From Comamonadaceae bacterium (GTDB lineage Bacteria; Pseudomonadota; Gammaproteobacteria; Burkholderiales; Burkholderiaceae_C): 64,000 nt of DNA. The position numbers and the translations under genes were made by a program. Under the pieces are notes generated by a model. The model was not told where the DNA came from, did no database searches, and worked only from the letters and a program-made list of their open reading frames with translations. Below are positions 27,721 to 37,107 of this stretch, piece after piece (position 1 is the first letter of the stretch; every line of letters starts with the position of its first letter). The stretch spans positions 1 to 64,000 of the forward strand of contig CANKBG010000008.1 of NCBI GenBank assembly GCA_947479935.1, read 5' to 3'.

Positions 27721-29145
27721 ATGAACGCACCCGCCCACGCAGCCCACTTAGCGCCCGTTGTACAAGCTCGCCCCGTTCCACAAGTCTTCATTGACTCCCT
27801 AAAAGCACGCTTTGGCGAAAACTGCTCTACCGCGCTGGTCATCCGCGAACAGCACGGCCGGGATGAGTCTGCTTTTGCCCCAGTCCCTCCTCCTTCCGCC
27901 GTGATCTTTGCCGAATCGACCCAAGATGTTTCAGATGCCGTGAAATTGGCCAGCGAGTTCAAAGTACCCGTCATTCCGTTTGGCGTGGGCTCGTCTTTAG
28001 AGGGCCATTTGCTCGCGGTGCAGGGCGGCATCAGTGTTGACCTGACGCGCATGAACAAGGTTTTGTCCATCAATGCCGAAGATCTTACGGTCACGGTGCA
28101 ACCTGGCGTCACACGCAAACAGTTGAACGAAGAGATCAAATCGACTGGTTTGTTTTTCCCCATCGATCCAGGCGCGGACGCCACGCTAGGCGGCATGAGC
28201 GCTACGCGGGCCAGTGGAACCAACGCCGTTCGCTACGGCACCATGCGCGAAAACGTCTTGGCCCTTGAAGTGGTCACCGCATCGGGTGAAATTATTCGAA
28301 CCGGCACACGCGCCAAAAAATCAAGCGCCGGCTATGACCTGACACGTTTGTTTGTGGGCAGTGAGGGAACCTTGGGTGTAATCACAGAGGTGACGGTTCG
28401 TCTCTACCCTTTGCCCGAAGCCATTTCTGCCGCCATTTGTTCTTTCCCTAGCATTGCGGCTGCGGTTGAAACTGTTATTCAGGTCATTCAATTGGGCGTG
28501 CCCATTGCGCGTGTCGAGTTAATTGACCACAACAGCGTGCGCATGGTGAACGCTTATGCCAAGTTAGGCTTGCGTGAAGAACCGATGCTCCTGATGGAGT
28601 TTCACGGCTCTCCTGCGGGCGTGAAGGAGCAAGCAGAAACGGTACAAGAAATTGCCAGCGATCATGGCGGCAATGCTTTTGAGTGGGCCACCACCCCCGA
28701 AGAGCGCACGCGACTTTGGACGGCTCGCCACAACGCTTACTTTGCAGCACTGCAAAGCAGGCCTGGGTGCCGGGCCATCAGCACAGACACCTGTGTACCC
28801 ATCAGTAAATTAGCCGACTGCTTGTTGGACTCTGTGGCTGAAACAGAAGCCAGTGGCTTGCCCTACTTCTTGGTGGGGCATGTTGGCGATGGCAATTTTC
28901 ACTTTGGCTATTTGATTGACCCCGAAATACCTCATGAGCGTGACGTGGCTGAAGAGCTGAATCACAAACTGGTCAGCCGCGCCCTTCGTTTGGGCGGCAC
29001 CTGTACCGGCGAGCATGGCATTGGCTTGCACAAGATGGACTTCTTGGTGACCGAAGCTGGCGAAGGCGCCGTCAACATGATGCGCACTTTGAAACGTGCG
29101 CTTGACCCTCACAACATCATGAATCCAGGAAAAATTTTTCGCTGA
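27721..29145 (+). CDS. FAD-binding oxidase (glycolate oxidase GlcD / D-lactate dehydrogenase family)
   Basis: This 474-residue flavoprotein of the PCMH/GlcD family oxidises a 2-hydroxy acid, probably D-lactate or glycolate. Visible motifs are the FAD-binding VPFGVGSSLEGHLLAVQGG, PGADATLGGMSATRASGTNAVRYG, and the C-terminal GGTCTGEHGIGLHKMDFL and DPHNIMNPGKIF. GGAG lies 8 bases before the ATG. It stands alone, without glcE or glcF, which favours a single-subunit dehydrogenase. The exact substrate cannot be assigned. It converges with parB, 5 bp apart. Confidence 0.87.
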   Translation: MNAPAHAAHLAPVVQARPVPQVFIDSLKARFGENCSTALVIREQHGRDESAFAPVPPPSAVIFAESTQDVSDAVKLASEFKVPVIPFGVGSSLEGHLLAVQGGISVDLTRMNKVLSINAEDLTVTVQPGVTRKQLNEEIKSTGLFFPIDPGADATLGGMSATRASGTNAVRYGTMRENVLALEVVTASGEIIRTGTRAKKSSAGYDLTRLFVGSEGTLGVITEVTVRLYPLPEAISAAICSFPSIAAAVETVIQVIQLGVPIARVELIDHNSVRMVNAYAKLGLREEPMLLMEFHGSPAGVKEQAETVQEIASDHGGNAFEWATTPEERTRLWTARHNAYFAALQSRPGCRAISTDTCVPISKLADCLLDSVAETEASGLPYFLVGHVGDGNFHFGYLIDPEIPHERDVAEELNHKLVSRALRLGGTCTGEHGIGLHKMDFLVTEAGEGAVNMMRTLKRALDPHNIMNPGKIFR

Positions 29146-29150
29146 TCTCT

Positions 29151-30077
29151 TCAAGCGCGCAGACGCTCAATCAACCCATTGAGTTCGTCAAGCGAGCCAA
29201 ACTGAATTGACAATTCGCCCATTTCTTCAAAGCGGCCTTGCCGCTTCACGCGCTTCTTGATGCGCACCTCTACTTCAGCCATGAGCAAATCAGAGAGTTC
29301 TTCTTCAACTCGCTTGATGTCACGTGATTTTTCTTTTTTGGGTTTTTGCTGAACCAATGAAAATTCTGCACTGAGTTTTTTAACCAACCTCTCTGCTTCG
29401 CGTACCGACATTTTTTTAGCACTGATCTGATTGGCCGCTGTGATTTGAGCTGCTTTGTCCAAACCCAAAAGCGCGCGCGCATGGCCCATGTCGATGTCAC
29501 CTGCCATCAGCATGGTTTGCACAGGCTCCACCAAATTTAACAAGCGCAACAAGTTGCTGGCCGCACTTCTCGATCGCCCTACAGCTTGCGCTGCCGTTTC
29601 ATGTGTGAGTCCAAATTCTTTAATGAGGCGTTGTAATCCATGCGCCTCTTCCAACGGGTTTAAATCTTCACGTTGAATATTTTCAATCAACGCCATGGCG
29701 GCGGCGGCTTCATTGGGAACATCGCGAACCAACACAGGTACTTCGTTTAAACCCGCCAGCCTCGATGCACGAAAACGTCTTTCACCTGCAATAATTTCAT
29801 ACTTACCCGCATGAGGGCCGTCGCTCAACTTGCGGACCAAAATAGGTTGCATGATGCCTTGCGCCTTAATGGACTCGGCCAATTCGTAAAGGGCGCCTTC
29901 GTCCATTCGCGTGCGAGGCTGGTACATGCCAGGCACCAATTCACTCAACGCCAAAGTAGACGGTGTGCGATTGGCTGCGGCTTCTACGGCCTCAGGCGAG
30001 CTGGGTTCGTCCTGTACTTTTGGCCCCAACAGCGCTTCTAGTCCGCGCCCAAGGCCTTTCGGTTTTTTAGTGACCAT
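29151..30077 (-). CDS. parB: Chromosome partitioning protein ParB
   Basis: ParB is the CTP-binding clamp that loads at parS and spreads along DNA to direct origin segregation. The 308-residue protein begins KGLGRGLEALLG and has the CTP-pocket motifs GKYEIIAGERRFRASRLAGL and ALIENIQREDLNPLEEA. The parS-binding HTH is LTHETAAQAVGRSRSAASNLLRL, and a C-terminal dimer domain follows. It overlaps the hydrolase gene upstream by 11 bp and is last in the mnmG-rsmG-lysE-parA-hydrolase-parB unit. Three parS palindromes lie 2-4 kb upstream in the same unit. Confidence 0.96.
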   Translation of the reverse strand: MVTKKPKGLGRGLEALLGPKVQDEPSSPEAVEAAANRTPSTLALSELVPGMYQPRTRMDEGALYELAESIKAQGIMQPILVRKLSDGPHAGKYEIIAGERRFRASRLAGLNEVPVLVRDVPNEAAAAMALIENIQREDLNPLEEAHGLQRLIKEFGLTHETAAQAVGRSRSAASNLLRLLNLVEPVQTMLMAGDIDMGHARALLGLDKAAQITAANQISAKKMSVREAERLVKKLSAEFSLVQQKPKKEKSRDIKRVEEELSDLLMAEVEVRIKKRVKRQGRFEEMGELSIQFGSLDELNGLIERLRA

Positions 30078-30621
30078 GTTCTTTTTCTTTCATCAATTCA
30101 TTTAGCAGAGCGTGGCCTTCTGGCCAATCACCCAAATTTGATTCTGCATTCACGTGGCCGCAAGGGCCTAAATCGATCCATTCAGCGCCCCATGCATTGG
30201 CCAGTTGCTGCGCTTTTTCAGCCGTGCAAAAAGGGTCATTTTGACTGCTCGCCAAAATAGATTTGAAGGGCAAGCATTTCATTTCAATGGGCCGCCAGCT
30301 TGAAAACAAATCCACGAGCTGAGGCGCGTCAACATCTCCAGGCGCCACCAACAAGGCGCCCTTCACCTTGTCACAGTGTGCAGAGGCCTTGGCCCAGGCG
30401 GCCACTTGGATGCAACCCAAACTGTGTGCAACCAAATAAACGGGCGCACTTAAATCGGAAATGACGTGGTCCAATCTGGCCAACCAGTCGCCTCGTAGCG
30501 GACGCATCCAATCATGTTGCTCAACCACCTGATACGCATGGGTTGCGGCCCAGCGCATTTGCCAGTGTGAAGGGCCACTTCCTTGCCATCCCGGCAAGAT
30601 CAAAACTTGGGTTTTTTTCAT
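30067..30621 (-). CDS. RBBP9/YdeN family alpha/beta hydrolase
   Basis: This is a small serine hydrolase of 184 residues. It opens with ILPGWQGSGPSHWQ, the RBBP9/YdeN hallmark. The nucleophile is in VAHSLGCIQ, the acid in ASSQNDPFC, and the catalytic histidine in LGPCGHVNAES. ATG at 30621 gives the usual N-terminus; a TTG at 30642 overlapping the parA stop is an alternative. It sits between parA and parB and overlaps parB by 11 bp, so it is co-transcribed with the partition genes. A partition role is not known for the family. Confidence 0.87.
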   Translation of the reverse strand: MKKTQVLILPGWQGSGPSHWQMRWAATHAYQVVEQHDWMRPLRGDWLARLDHVISDLSAPVYLVAHSLGCIQVAAWAKASAHCDKVKGALLVAPGDVDAPQLVDLFSSWRPIEMKCLPFKSILASSQNDPFCTAEKAQQLANAWGAEWIDLGPCGHVNAESNLGDWPEGHALLNELMKEKEHGH

Positions 30622-30638
30622 ACAAGGTTTTGTTTGCC

Positions 30639-31409
30639 TCAAAGACTTGGAATGCGTTGCACCAATTCTTTGGCAAACTCAATAAATGCTTGGCTGCCTT
30701 TGGCGGAAGGGTCGAACACCACGCCCGGCAAACCATAGCTTGGCGCTTCGGCCAATCGAACATTGCGCGGGATCACCGTGTTAAAAACTTTATCGCCAAA
30801 ATGCGACTTGAGTTGTTCACTCACCTGCTGCTGCAAAGTAATTCGAGGATCAAACATCACGCGCAGCAAACCAATGATTTTCAAATCAGGGTTTAAGTTG
30901 GCATGCACTTGCTTGATGGTATTGACCAAATCCGTTAAGCCTTCCAACGCAAAGTATTCGCATTGCATTGGCACAATCACGCCGTGTGCTGCGCAGAGTC
31001 CATTCAAGGTGAGCATGGACAATGAAGGTGGGCAGTCAATTAAAACAAAATCGAAATCTGCGTCTGCCGCGTCCAATGCCTTTTTCAGGCGTCGGTCTCT
31101 TCTTTCAAGATCTACCAACTCCACCTCTGCACCCGCCAACTCACGGTTCGCACCCAACACGTGGTAGCCACATTTTTCAGAAAAAATGGCCGCCTCTTGA
31201 ATGCTGGCAGACTCTAACAAAACATCGTAAACACTCAGTTCTAACTGCCGCTTGTCGACACCCGAACCCATGGTGGCATTGCCTTGTGGATCTAAATCAA
31301 CCAACAAAACTCGTTGCCCCACGTTGGCCAAGCCCGCTGCCAAGTTCACTGCAGACGTGGTTTTGCCCACACCGCCCTTTTGATTTGCAACACAGAAAAT
31401 TCTTGCCAT
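30639..31409 (-). CDS. parA: Chromosome partitioning ATPase ParA (Soj)
   Basis: This is a 256-residue deviant Walker ATPase that binds DNA non-specifically and moves ParB-parS complexes apart. The Walker A is NQKGGVGKTTSAVNLA (residues 9-24), the A' motif VLLVDLDPQGNATMGSG, and the B motif VLIDCPPSLSMLTLN. The short N-terminus, without an extra HTH, marks a chromosomal rather than a large plasmid ParA. It is flanked by mnmG/rsmG and parB, the classic origin-proximal arrangement. Confidence 0.96.
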   Translation of the reverse strand: MARIFCVANQKGGVGKTTSAVNLAAGLANVGQRVLLVDLDPQGNATMGSGVDKRQLELSVYDVLLESASIQEAAIFSEKCGYHVLGANRELAGAEVELVDLERRDRRLKKALDAADADFDFVLIDCPPSLSMLTLNGLCAAHGVIVPMQCEYFALEGLTDLVNTIKQVHANLNPDLKIIGLLRVMFDPRITLQQQVSEQLKSHFGDKVFNTVIPRNVRLAEAPSYGLPGVVFDPSAKGSQAFIEFAKELVQRIPSL

Positions 31410-31440
31410 TTTTTGCTCTTCTAGTTTTCAGATGATGCGT

Positions 31441-32055
31441 TTATTTGCCAAGGGCCAACTTAAGCCCAAAACCAATCAAGAACAAACCCGCCACTTTTTG
31501 CAAGATGCCTGAAGCGGTTGGGTTGGCTCTAATTCGCGCGGCCATGGTGTGTGTGATGGCCACAACGCCAAAACAATAAGCAAACCCCAATACGGCAATG
31601 GTTGTCGCCATGAATACAAAAGTAATCAATCCTTGGTGCAGGTCGGGGTCTATAAACTGAGGAAAAAAAGCAAAGTAAAACATGATGGCCTTGGGATTGA
31701 GCAAGGTAATGAACATGGTTTCTTTGAAGTATTTGCCCGGCGTGATCTTGATAGAGGGGCCTTCGCCAGGCCTTGCAAAAACCATTCTTACGCCCAACCA
31801 TGACAAATAAGCCGCACCCACCCATTGCATGGCCATGAACAAATGCGGATAAGTTTGCAACAACGCGGCCACGCCCGCTACCGTCAGCCACAACAAGATT
31901 TGATCGCCCAAAATCAAGCCCATGACAGAAGCAATGCCGCCCTTCATACCGCCCTGACTGGTGGATGTGATCAAAGCCAAATTACCCGGGCCAGGCAAAA
32001 ACAACAACAAGACAAAGGCGGCCACAAAGGCGCCGTAATCAGAAATTCCGAACAT
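31441..32055 (-). CDS. LysE family translocator
   Basis: This 204-residue inner-membrane protein of the LysE/RhtB exporter family has six helices. The first is YGAFVAAFVLLLFLPGPGNLALI with the family's PGP motif. The middle segment LGVRMVFARPG and the C-terminal IRANPTASGILQKVAGLFLIGFGLKLAL are also typical. Members export amino acids such as lysine, threonine or homoserine lactone; the substrate is not predictable. It lies inside the mnmG-rsmG-par unit, 31 bp before parA, an insertion often seen in Comamonadaceae. Confidence 0.88.
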   Translation of the reverse strand: MFGISDYGAFVAAFVLLLFLPGPGNLALITSTSQGGMKGGIASVMGLILGDQILLWLTVAGVAALLQTYPHLFMAMQWVGAAYLSWLGVRMVFARPGEGPSIKITPGKYFKETMFITLLNPKAIMFYFAFFPQFIDPDLHQGLITFVFMATTIAVLGFAYCFGVVAITHTMAARIRANPTASGILQKVAGLFLIGFGLKLALGK

Positions 32056-32110
32056 TCAAGGCTTTCTTATTTAGCCCAAGTGTACTGGGCTACGCCCGAA
32101 TCAAACTTGC

Positions 32111-32806
32111 CTAAGCAGACAAAGTTGCTGATTTTTTCAGCCAAATCATGCACCGGTCAGCGTCTAATCCCGGAACTTTGAGTTGTTCCACGTGAAACAC
32201 CTGCGCAAACGAAGGCAACGCCGTCATTTCATCCGCTGGCCTTTTGCCCTTCATGGCCATCCATACGCCGGCCTCTGACAAGGCATTTTGCGACCACGTC
32301 ACAAAGTCAGGCAAGGAGGCAAAAGCACGAGAACAAATCACATCGAACGGGCCCTTCAATGACTCCACCCTGGTGTGCACACCCATTAAATTGGGTAGCT
32401 TTAAGCTTGCGGCAACTTGTTGAACGAATGCCGCTTTTTTGGACACTGCGTCCACACAAGTGACCTTGACGTTGGGGCAGCAGATGGCCACCACCACGCC
32501 AGGCAAGCCGCCGCCAGATCCCACGTCCAGCAAAGTATGGCAGCCCTCCCCCGCCGACGGCAACTGGGCAAGATGTCTTTGCAATGGTCCTACCGCAGAC
32601 AAGCTGTCCAACACATGGTGGGTCAAGATTTCCTGCGGCGCTCGCAACGCGGTCAGGTTGTAGACCTTGTTCCACTTTTGAATCAACGCCATGTAGCTCA
32701 AGAGTTGCTGTTGTTGCGCCCCGTCCACCGCCAACCCTAATGACTCAACACCAAGCGCCAAGGACTGGGTCAAGTCAGCAGACGCAGCCTGCCCCGCCAA
32801 CATCAT
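32111..32806 (-). CDS. rsmG: 16S rRNA (guanine(527)-N7)-methyltransferase RsmG
   Basis: RsmG (GidB) methylates G527 of 16S rRNA using AdoMet. The 231-residue protein shows [21 protein letters not shown] and the AdoMet motif [16 protein letters not shown]. It also has the second conserved block [16 protein letters not shown] and the closing [23 protein letters not shown]. Its start overlaps the mnmG stop by 4 bp (ATGA), so the pair is coupled. The segment encoding VFHVEQ contains a parS site. Confidence 0.95.
   Translation of the reverse strand: MMLAGQAASADLTQSLALGVESLGLAVDGAQQQQLLSYMALIQKWNKVYNLTALRAPQEILTHHVLDSLSAVGPLQRHLAQLPSAGEGCHTLLDVGSGGGLPGVVVAICCPNVKVTCVDAVSKKAAFVQQVAASLKLPNLMGVHTRVESLKGPFDVICSRAFASLPDFVTWSQNALSEAGVWMAMKGKRPADEMTALPSFAQVFHVEQLKVPGLDADRCMIWLKKSATLSA
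32184..32199. promoter_or_regulatory. parS site 1, inside rsmG
   Basis: TGTTCCACGTGAAACA matches the ParB-binding consensus TGTTNCACGTGAAACA exactly. It lies in the 3' part of rsmG, about 0.8 kb from parA. Confidence 0.88.
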
Positions 32807-34836
32807 GAAGCCAGACTTTCCGAGCCTTCTGCCGTTTCTGCCTCTGCGGGTTTGACCGCGACGAACTCTTTAAAGCCACCTCTTTTCAAGTAAATCAATA
32901 ACAAGGAAATGGTGGCGGGCGTAATGCCCGAAATTCTTGACGCTATGCCCAATGTTTCTGGGCGATGTTTGGCCAACGTTTGCCTAGCCTCTATGGACAA
33001 AGAGGAAACTAGCAAATAGTCGAGCTTGGCGGGTAGCCTCAGGCTTTCAAAGTGTGAGGCTCGCTCAACTTCTGTTTTCTGTCGGTCAATGTACCCAGCA
33101 TACTTTGCGGCAATTTCTACCTGCTCTATGACGGCCGATGACAAATTGCCCAATGTTTCACGTGAAACAGCAGCAGCCACAAACCGATCTCCCCCCAAAG
33201 TCATTAGATTTTCATAAGTCACATTGGGGCGGCGCAACAAATCAAACAGGTTGTGTTCATGCTCAATCGCTTTGCCCAGAACTCTTTCAGACTCTGTGGC
33301 AAGCAGGTTTCGAGGGTTCACCCAAGTTGATTTCAGGCGCTCTGTTTCACGTGAAACAGCCTCGCGTTTTGTAGAAAAAGAGGCCCAGCGTGCATCGTCC
33401 ACCAAACCCAGTTGACGCCCAACCTCTGTCAGGCGCAGGTCTGCGTTGTCTTCTCTCAGTTGCAAACGGAACTCTGCCCTGCTGGTAAACATGCGATAAG
33501 GCTCCGTTACCCCCTTGGTAATGAGATCGTCCACCAAAACCCCCATATAAGCCTGGTCACGCGAGGGAAGCCAGGCGCCGCCCATGTCGTTGGGCGCCCC
33601 AGAAAGCGCACGGCATTGAAGCGCTGCATTGATTCCTGCGAACAAGCCTTGCGCTGCAGCCTCCTCATAGCCCGTGGTGCCATTGATTTGTCCGGCAAAA
33701 AACAGTCCGCCAATCTGACGGGTTTCGAAGTTGCTCTTTAGCGACCGGGGGTCAAAAAAGTCGTACTCAATGGCATAGCCGGGCCGAAGAATGTGTGCGT
33801 TCTCCAGGCCCTTCATCGAGCGAACCAGCGCGTACTGAATATCAAATGGCAGGCTGGTTGAAATGCCATTGGGGTAGAACTCGTGCGTGGTTAAACCCTC
33901 AGGCTCCAAGAAAATTTGGTGGCTTTCTTTGTCGGCAAAACGATTGATCTTGTCTTCCACGCTGGGGCAATACCGAGGCCCCACGCCTTCAATTTTTCCA
34001 GTAAACATGGGGCTTCGATCAAAGCCAGAACGGATGATGTCGTGCGTGCGCTCATTGGTATGTGTGATCCAACATGGCATTTGAGCGGGATGCATCTGGG
34101 CTTGACCCATGAAGCTGAAAACAGGAACGCCCGCTTCAGCATTCAAGCCACCCGGCATGCCATCTCCCGGCTGCTCTTGGCAACGGCTAAAGTCAATGGT
34201 GCGGCCATCTAACCTGGGAGGCGTCCCCGTTTTCAATCGGCCTTGTGGCAGCTGAAGCTCTTTCAAGCGCGCGGACAAACTGATGGCCGGCGGGTCGCCT
34301 GCTCGACCTGCTGCATAATTTTGCAAACCCACGTGAATCTTGCCATCCAAAAAAGTGCCGGCCGTTAAAACAACTGTTTTAGAGCGAAAGCGAACGCCCA
34401 CTTGCGTGACAGCCCCCACCACTCGGTCTTCCGTGCCATTTGACTCCACCATCAAATCGTCAACGGCCTGCTGGAACAACCACAAGTTTTCTTGGTTTTC
34501 GAGTCGAGTTCGAATGGCGGCTTTGTACAAAATGCGGTCTGCTTGCGCACGTGTCGCCCTGACAGCGGGCCCTTTGGAGCTGTTCAAAATGCGAAACTGG
34601 ATGCCGCCCTCATCGGTGGCCAAAGCCATGGCGCCCCCCAAAGCGTCCACCTCTTTCACCAAATGGCCCTTGCCTATGCCGCCGATGGACGGATTGCAGC
34701 TCATCTGCCCCAAGGTCTCTATGTTGTGCGACAACAAAAGGGTCTTGCATCCCATTCGCGCAGACGCCAGCGCCGCCTCGGTTCCGGCATGGCCGCCGCC
34801 GACAACGATCACGTCAAATTCTTGTGGATAAAGCAT
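32803..34836 (-). CDS. mnmG: tRNA uridine-5-carboxymethylaminomethyl(34) synthesis enzyme MnmG
   Basis: MnmG (GidA) works with MnmE to modify the wobble uridine of several tRNAs. The 677-residue protein begins [20 protein letters not shown] with the FAD dinucleotide motif. It continues through [22 protein letters not shown], the second family block [16 protein letters not shown], and a C-terminal helical domain. ATG at 34836 is preferred to TTG one codon earlier. It heads the mnmG-rsmG-lysE-par unit. Two perfect parS palindromes lie within its 3' third and a consensus DnaA box overlaps its first codons. Confidence 0.96.
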   Translation of the reverse strand: MLYPQEFDVIVVGGGHAGTEAALASARMGCKTLLLSHNIETLGQMSCNPSIGGIGKGHLVKEVDALGGAMALATDEGGIQFRILNSSKGPAVRATRAQADRILYKAAIRTRLENQENLWLFQQAVDDLMVESNGTEDRVVGAVTQVGVRFRSKTVVLTAGTFLDGKIHVGLQNYAAGRAGDPPAISLSARLKELQLPQGRLKTGTPPRLDGRTIDFSRCQEQPGDGMPGGLNAEAGVPVFSFMGQAQMHPAQMPCWITHTNERTHDIIRSGFDRSPMFTGKIEGVGPRYCPSVEDKINRFADKESHQIFLEPEGLTTHEFYPNGISTSLPFDIQYALVRSMKGLENAHILRPGYAIEYDFFDPRSLKSNFETRQIGGLFFAGQINGTTGYEEAAAQGLFAGINAALQCRALSGAPNDMGGAWLPSRDQAYMGVLVDDLITKGVTEPYRMFTSRAEFRLQLREDNADLRLTEVGRQLGLVDDARWASFSTKREAVSRETERLKSTWVNPRNLLATESERVLGKAIEHEHNLFDLLRRPNVTYENLMTLGGDRFVAAAVSRETLGNLSSAVIEQVEIAAKYAGYIDRQKTEVERASHFESLRLPAKLDYLLVSSLSIEARQTLAKHRPETLGIASRISGITPATISLLLIYLKRGGFKEFVAVKPAEAETAEGSESLAS
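33154..33169. promoter_or_regulatory. parS site 2, inside mnmG
   Basis: TGTTTCACGTGAAACA is the perfect 16-bp palindromic parS. It encodes part of a mnmG segment containing VSRET. Confidence 0.93.
33343..33358. promoter_or_regulatory. parS site 3, inside mnmG
   Basis: This is a second perfect TGTTTCACGTGAAACA, 189 bp from site 2. Like site 2 it is read by mnmG as VSRET, so both copies use the same codon phase. Confidence 0.93.
34823..34831 (-). promoter_or_regulatory. Consensus DnaA box at the mnmG start
   Basis: Minus-strand TTATCCACA overlaps codons 2-4 of mnmG. It may be a chance effect of the conserved LYPQ coding, so I give it low weight on its own. Confidence 0.3.
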
Positions 34837-35040
34837 CAAATCACCAGTCCATCACCTTAAGGCCGGCGCTACCCGCGCCGAGGGAGGCCTGTGGCCAAGG
34901 GCGTTGATTTTATCTGCAACGGGTGTTCTTTGTGCGACTGTCTCACGATACCCGCTCAAGCTAAGCTATTCAACATGAAATGGCCTTCCCAAGCGCCCCT
35001 GGCAAAACACGGCGGTGACAAAACCCCTCAAGGAAAACTC

Positions 35041-35824
35041 ATGACCACCCAACACAAGCAGAACGAACGCTTCCACCCAGACGAATGGCAGTTGCGCATG
35101 GACTTGGCCGCTTGTTATCGTTTGGTGGCCTTGTATGGCTGGAGTGATTTAGTTTTCACACACATCAGCGCAAAACTGCCGCACGCCGTTGCTGGCGATG
35201 AGCATCAATTTCTCATCAATCCCTACGGGCTCATGTTTGATGAGATCACCGCCTCGAGTTTGGTCAAAATTGACATGCAGTGCAACAAACTAGACGCCGA
35301 AAATCCTCATCCTGTGAACCCTGCAGGCTTCGTGATTCACAGCGCTGTTCACGAAGCGCGCCCTGATGCAGGTTGCGTATTACACACACACGCGGGCAGG
35401 CATTGCTGTCAGCGCACAAAAACACGGCGTGTTGCCAATCAGCCAACAAAGCACATTTGTGCTGGCCTCTTTGGCATATCACGACTATGAAGGCGTGGCC
35501 ATTCGTGATGATGAAAAAGCGCGTTTGCAAAAAGACCTGGGCACAGCAAATTTTTTAATGCTGCGCAATCACGGCTTGCTCACGGTAGGTAACACCGTTG
35601 CAGATGCTTTCTTATCGATGTACACATTTGAAAACACTTGCCGAATTCAAGTGGATGCGCTCGCAGGTCAAACACAAGCCGCCGATCTGACCGGCGTGAA
35701 CCCAGATATTTTGACGGGCATTGCACATGTGATGAAGGTTCAAACGGGCGGACTGGGTGGCAGTTTTGTCTGGCCCTCATTGCTTCGAAAACTAGCGCGC
35801 GACAACCCAGGCTTCGACGTTTAA
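35041..35824 (+). pseudogene. Class II aldolase/adducin family protein, frameshifted
   Basis: An ATG at 35041 (AGGA 7 bases upstream) opens a class II aldolase (WQLRMDLAACYRLVALYGWSDLVFTHIS). The coding frame breaks at the zinc-binding motif. The first frame reads GCVLHTHAGRHCC and soon ends; the second frame continues correctly with RAGIAVSAQKHGV and LRNHGLLTVGNTVADAF to the stop at 35824. The break falls in an (AC)5 run, and two more bases (AC) would restore HTHTRAGIAVSA. About 260 residues would result, as in intact homologues. It is a disrupted or phase-variable gene, or a sequencing error. It overlaps the convergent MFS gene by 4 bp. Confidence 0.85.
35382..35391. repeat. (AC)5 dinucleotide tract at the aldolase frameshift
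   Basis: Five AC units encode the HTH metal-ligand motif of the aldolase. Six units would keep the downstream reading frame. Slippage at such a tract can switch a gene on and off, although five units is short for high mutability. Confidence 0.8.
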
Positions 35825-37107
35825 ATGGGGCTCGCAGGCAACACCTTCGGCGCCAGCGGCTTTTGCCGCCAGGCCACGAGAGCACCCAATAACAAGGCGG
35901 CTGAAGAAAAAACCAAACCGCGCGACAAGCCACCCGGCCCATCCGCAATCCACCCCACCACCGTCGGCCCCACAATTTGTCCCACAGCAAACACCACCGT
36001 GAAAACGCTGATACCCGACGCCCACAAAGTGGGTGGCAAATTGTGTTTCACCATGGCGGTGGTCGAGGCCACCACCGACAAAAACACGCCGCCAAACATG
36101 ACGCCCGACAAGAGCATCATGGGCCGCGCGCTCGTTAGCACCGGTATCAATGTGGCCACACTGAGCAACACATTCAAAATGGCCAATGCTTGGCCGCCAC
36201 GATAGTGATTCAGAAGACCCGCCCAAACTCTAGAAGATGCCACAACCGCCAAACCCAGCAACAAATAGAACAAGGTGATTTCCGTTGGGCTTGCACCTTG
36301 TTCGTGCAACACGGCCACCACAAAGGTCATATAACCAATGTAGCCCACACCGAACAAACCGTAGCCTAGCAAACCGGGCGCCCAAGGCCACCAATATCGG
36401 AACGTGGCACCCAATGAGCCGAGCCCGTTTGCAACGGTGACGAGTGGCGCTTGTGTCGCGCCGGTGATCGGCGTGATTGGCTTCGCGTCTTCGGACAACC
36501 AACGATGCATGTGCGCTCGGATGAGTAGCAAAAGGGCCGTCATCAGCAGGCACATGACAGCCAGGGACCACCAGGCCCACATCCAACTGTGCGCTGTGGC
36601 CACACGATCAGCCTGCGCCACAGAGGCAGGAACCACCCAAGCAGAAAGCGCAATGCCCCAACCCGTTCCACCGTAATAAATACCCAACAACAGGCCCGAC
36701 TGACTTGGCAGGTGCGCGCCCAGTCTTGCGGCCAATAAGCCGCCCGAGACAAACACGGCGGCACTGGCCGCACCGGCGAAGAGTCTTTGCAACAACAAGA
36801 ACAATGTATCGGTTAAAAAACCTGTGGCCGCCATGAGAATGGAAGCCATTAACGCACCCCAGATCAACACACGCACGGCACCCCAACGCCTAAGCACCCA
36901 AGGTGTTAACAACGCGCCGGCCAAATAGCCCACAGCATTAAGCGTGTTCATGGCCCCGGCAAGGGTATAGCTCCAAGCCAAGTCTTCACGCATGGGCGGC
37001 AATAATAGCGCATAAGCAAACCGCGTCACGCCCAAGGAAACCGCGGCCGCCATGGAAATACAAACAGCCAGCCAAAGCGCCGTAAAAAACCTTATGCTTC
37101 GAGACAT
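35821..37107 (-). CDS. YbfB/YjiJ family MFS transporter
   Basis: This is a 428-residue 12-helix major facilitator of the YbfB/YjiJ group. The start at 37107 (MSRSIRFFTALWLAVCISM) places the first helix at the usual distance; the open frame upstream lies inside the divergent oxidoreductase gene. Family features are VSLGVTRFAYALLLPPMRE in helix 1 and YLAGALLTPWVLRRWGAVR after helix 2. The substrate is unknown. The start codon overlaps that of the divergent gene (CATG), so no non-coding space exists between the two. No ribosome-binding site is visible for it. Confidence 0.83.
   Translation of the reverse strand: MSRSIRFFTALWLAVCISMAAAVSLGVTRFAYALLLPPMREDLAWSYTLAGAMNTLNAVGYLAGALLTPWVLRRWGAVRVLIWGALMASILMAATGFLTDTLFLLLQRLFAGAASAAVFVSGGLLAARLGAHLPSQSGLLLGIYYGGTGWGIALSAWVVPASVAQADRVATAHSWMWAWWSLAVMCLLMTALLLLIRAHMHRWLSEDAKPITPITGATQAPLVTVANGLGSLGATFRYWWPWAPGLLGYGLFGVGYIGYMTFVVAVLHEQGASPTEITLFYLLLGLAVVASSRVWAGLLNHYRGGQALAILNVLLSVATLIPVLTSARPMMLLSGVMFGGVFLSVVASTTAMVKHNLPPTLWASGISVFTVVFAVGQIVGPTVVGWIADGPGGLSRGLVFSSAALLLGALVAWRQKPLAPKVLPASPI

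Noticed and set aside
26995-27747. Extended N-terminus of the cobalamin adenosyltransferase (66 codons)
   Set aside because: It overlaps the divergent oxidase region and has no similarity; ATG 27549 has a ribosome site and matches the family.
34891-35040. 50-codon extension ahead of the aldolase ATG
   Set aside because: It reads as random sequence and lacks a ribosome site; the ATG at 35041 has AGGA upstream and matches the family start.
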